From Candidatus Poribacteria bacterium (lineage in GTDB: Bacteria > Poribacteria > WGA-4E > UBA9662): a DNA stretch of 46,264 nucleotides. The position numbers and the translations under genes were made by a program. Under the pieces are notes generated by a model. It saw only the letters and a program-made list of their open reading frames with translations, searched no databases and was not told the DNA's origin. The stretch is taken from NCBI GenBank assembly GCA_030748495.1, contig JASMLX010000044.1:1-46264 (forward strand), in the 5' to 3' direction. Below, piece after piece: positions 45,211 through 46,264 of this stretch (position 1 is its first letter; the number at the start of each line of letters is the position of its first letter).

Positions 45211-45295
45211 AGTCACCGAATCCTAACTAACAGGCGGAGATAACGCGGCACAAGGTTATTGTTGTAAAGCACGACGTATCAGAAACTACTTTATT

Positions 45296-45441
45296 CCTCT
45301 CGGCACCATTTCTGATAACGGTAATAGACGCTGGCCGTAGTTGGACGTTCGCCTAAGCGGGAGATCTTTGGCCAACATTGGCTACTAACAATCGGTATCA
45401 ATCAAACAGCAGATCGCATTGAGAATCAGCCGTATCTCCCG
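45296..45441 (-). mobile_element. IS5-like transposase, N-terminal remnant
   Basis: On the minus strand, REIRLILNAICCLIDTDC is followed by two stops, PMLAKDLPL and, after a frame change, VYYRYQKWCRE. This matches the N-terminal domain of IS5-type transposases (REIlNAI..lLRTGcQWRmLPkDfP...VYYyFrkW). Only about 145 bp remain. Confidence 0.6.
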
Positions 45442-45751
45442 CTAACGAAAGCACATTCCACCAGATTGCCGCTATAGCAGAGCCTTATCACATCCGAACG
45501 GCCCCATCTCGACCCTGGTCGGGGTTCATTTCGGCGCCTGCACGGTAAACTTCGAGATGCTGGAGATGCCGCGCCCCCAGTTCCCGAAAGCTGGCTATCC
45601 CGTCCACGACGACTCGTTGCGTACCGACTTGTCACCTTTATTCGAGCAGATGCCTTCTCCCGAAGACGGATTCCTCGAAGTACCCGATCGGCCAGGATGG
45701 GGCGTAGAACTCACCAAAGATTTTTTGGACAGATTTCCGACGGAAGATTAA
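45442..45751 (+). pseudogene. C-terminal remnant of an enolase-superfamily (MR/MLE-type) gene
   Basis: FHQIAAIAEPYHI (about 45450-45490) and, after a frameshift, NGPISTLVGVHFGACTVNFE with EMPRPQFPKAGYPVHDD (45499-45610), then GFLEVPDRPGWGVELTKDFL to the stop at 45751. This is the last part of the barrel and the tail of sugar-acid dehydratase-type enzymes. The N-terminal three quarters, including most metal ligands, are gone and an IS5-like fragment abuts the break. Confidence 0.75.
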
Positions 45752-46190
45752 TTTTACACCGGGAATAGCAACACACTGGAAGAATCTATGGCCGGTCGAG
45801 ATTGTCGAGGAGATTCGAATTTATCGCGAGTTCTGGGAGAGCCTTCGCCCCAGTAGGTATTGGACTTCGTCGTTCAACTCGCCTATGTGTCTTGCCTCAA
45901 CCGCTATCCGACACCGCCGGACGGAACCTTGCCTTGAAGTAAGTCCCCGCCCCGAATTTTTCGACGTTGGAGTCGGGTCTTTGGCCGAGTTCTACAGTCC
46001 CAACGTGAGTAATAGTTTGATTGGTTTTGAATTGTTAAGGTCATTTCTATAATTGTGTTTAAGTTCAATTCTGTTAAATGGGATTTATTTTTATCTTTTG
46101 ACATTAGTAACTAGAGTTTACTAGAGTTTAGAGTCTCACCAAACAAATAGGAGAAACAATGTATAAAAATAGTTGACATTGCGGCCTAAA
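45752..46190. other. Window end, no intact gene
   Basis: A coding-like fragment (PVEIVEEIRIYREFWESLRP, about 45790-45855) cannot be assigned. ACTAGAGTTT is repeated in tandem at 46110-46119 and 46120-46129. GGAG at 46150 is followed by an ATG (46159) with only five codons before TGA, so it is either a minimal leader or a broken start. Confidence 0.35.
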
Positions 46191-46197
46191 AATCGTT

Positions 46198-46246
46198 GCC
46201 GCTCCTGGAACCGCTTTGGCTTTTTAACAGCTGTTCCAGGAGCGGC
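46198..46246. repeat. Perfect 14-bp inverted repeat
   Basis: GCCGCTCCTGGAAC (46198-46211) and GTTCCAGGAGCGGC (46233-46246) are exact reverse complements separated by 21 nt containing TTTTT. It is a strong hairpin in RNA or a pair of short terminal repeats; there is no T-run after the stem. Confidence 0.75.
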
Positions 46247-46264
46247 CAGAAGAAGGAAATTACA

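Overview
The window is bacterial DNA of moderate GC. It carries complete housekeeping genes (dtd, cimA, mutL, glcF), large secreted or cell-surface multidomain proteins (caspase-like, BACON/YVTN, cohesin-like, FlgD-type C-terminal domain) and a catabolic repertoire: an enolase-superfamily dehydratase, a sialidase-like BNR protein, a Gfo/Idh/MocA dehydrogenase, two xylose-isomerase-like TIM barrels, a sulfatase, URO-D-like proteins and a broken PhyH dioxygenase. This mixture, with many decayed genes and IS fragments, fits a Candidatus Poribacteria-like lineage of the sponge-symbiont type. That is an inference from gene content; there is no rRNA gene to confirm it. I found no tRNA, rRNA or CRISPR array.

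Layout. 1-7591 (minus): four co-oriented genes for exported proteins, namely a secreted caspase-like protein, a BACON/beta-propeller lipoprotein, an LPP20-like lipoprotein and a truncated cohesin-like protein. 7723-9330: dtd (plus) converges with a class I methyltransferase (minus). 9985-13078 (plus): a tight operon of ECF sigma factor, zinc-finger anti-sigma factor, HtrA-like PDZ protein that has lost all three protease triad residues, and a candidate outer-membrane barrel. 13244-15897: a decayed surface-protein gene and AT-rich DNA. 15898-21587: a TSUP permease, a decayed Gfo/Idh/MocA gene, an enolase-superfamily enzyme and a fusion of a degenerate caspase-like domain with DUF3857 and an intact transglutaminase. 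21588-26480: IS4-, IS630- and IS5-like remnants, an alcohol dehydrogenase remnant and an intact sialidase-like gene.

26673-37286 is the best preserved part. It holds a NIPSNAP-glcF-MFS unit with an extended -10 promoter, then a three-gene sugar unit with a consensus promoter in front and a rho-independent terminator behind, then cimA and mutL. From 37.6 kb to the end, decay dominates: a PhyH gene interrupted by in-frame stops, a frameshifted IS30, a URO-D-like gene with two frameshifts and a nonsense codon, an IS5-like fragment and the tail of an enolase-superfamily gene. Between these lie an intact sulfatase and two intact URO-D-like genes.

The strongest candidates for an undescribed system are the sigma/anti-sigma/dead-HtrA/barrel operon, which looks like an envelope-signalling module with a PDZ pseudoprotease as possible sensor or adaptor, and the pseudocaspase-DUF3857-transglutaminase fusion, which has lost its caspase cysteine but kept its transglutaminase triad.
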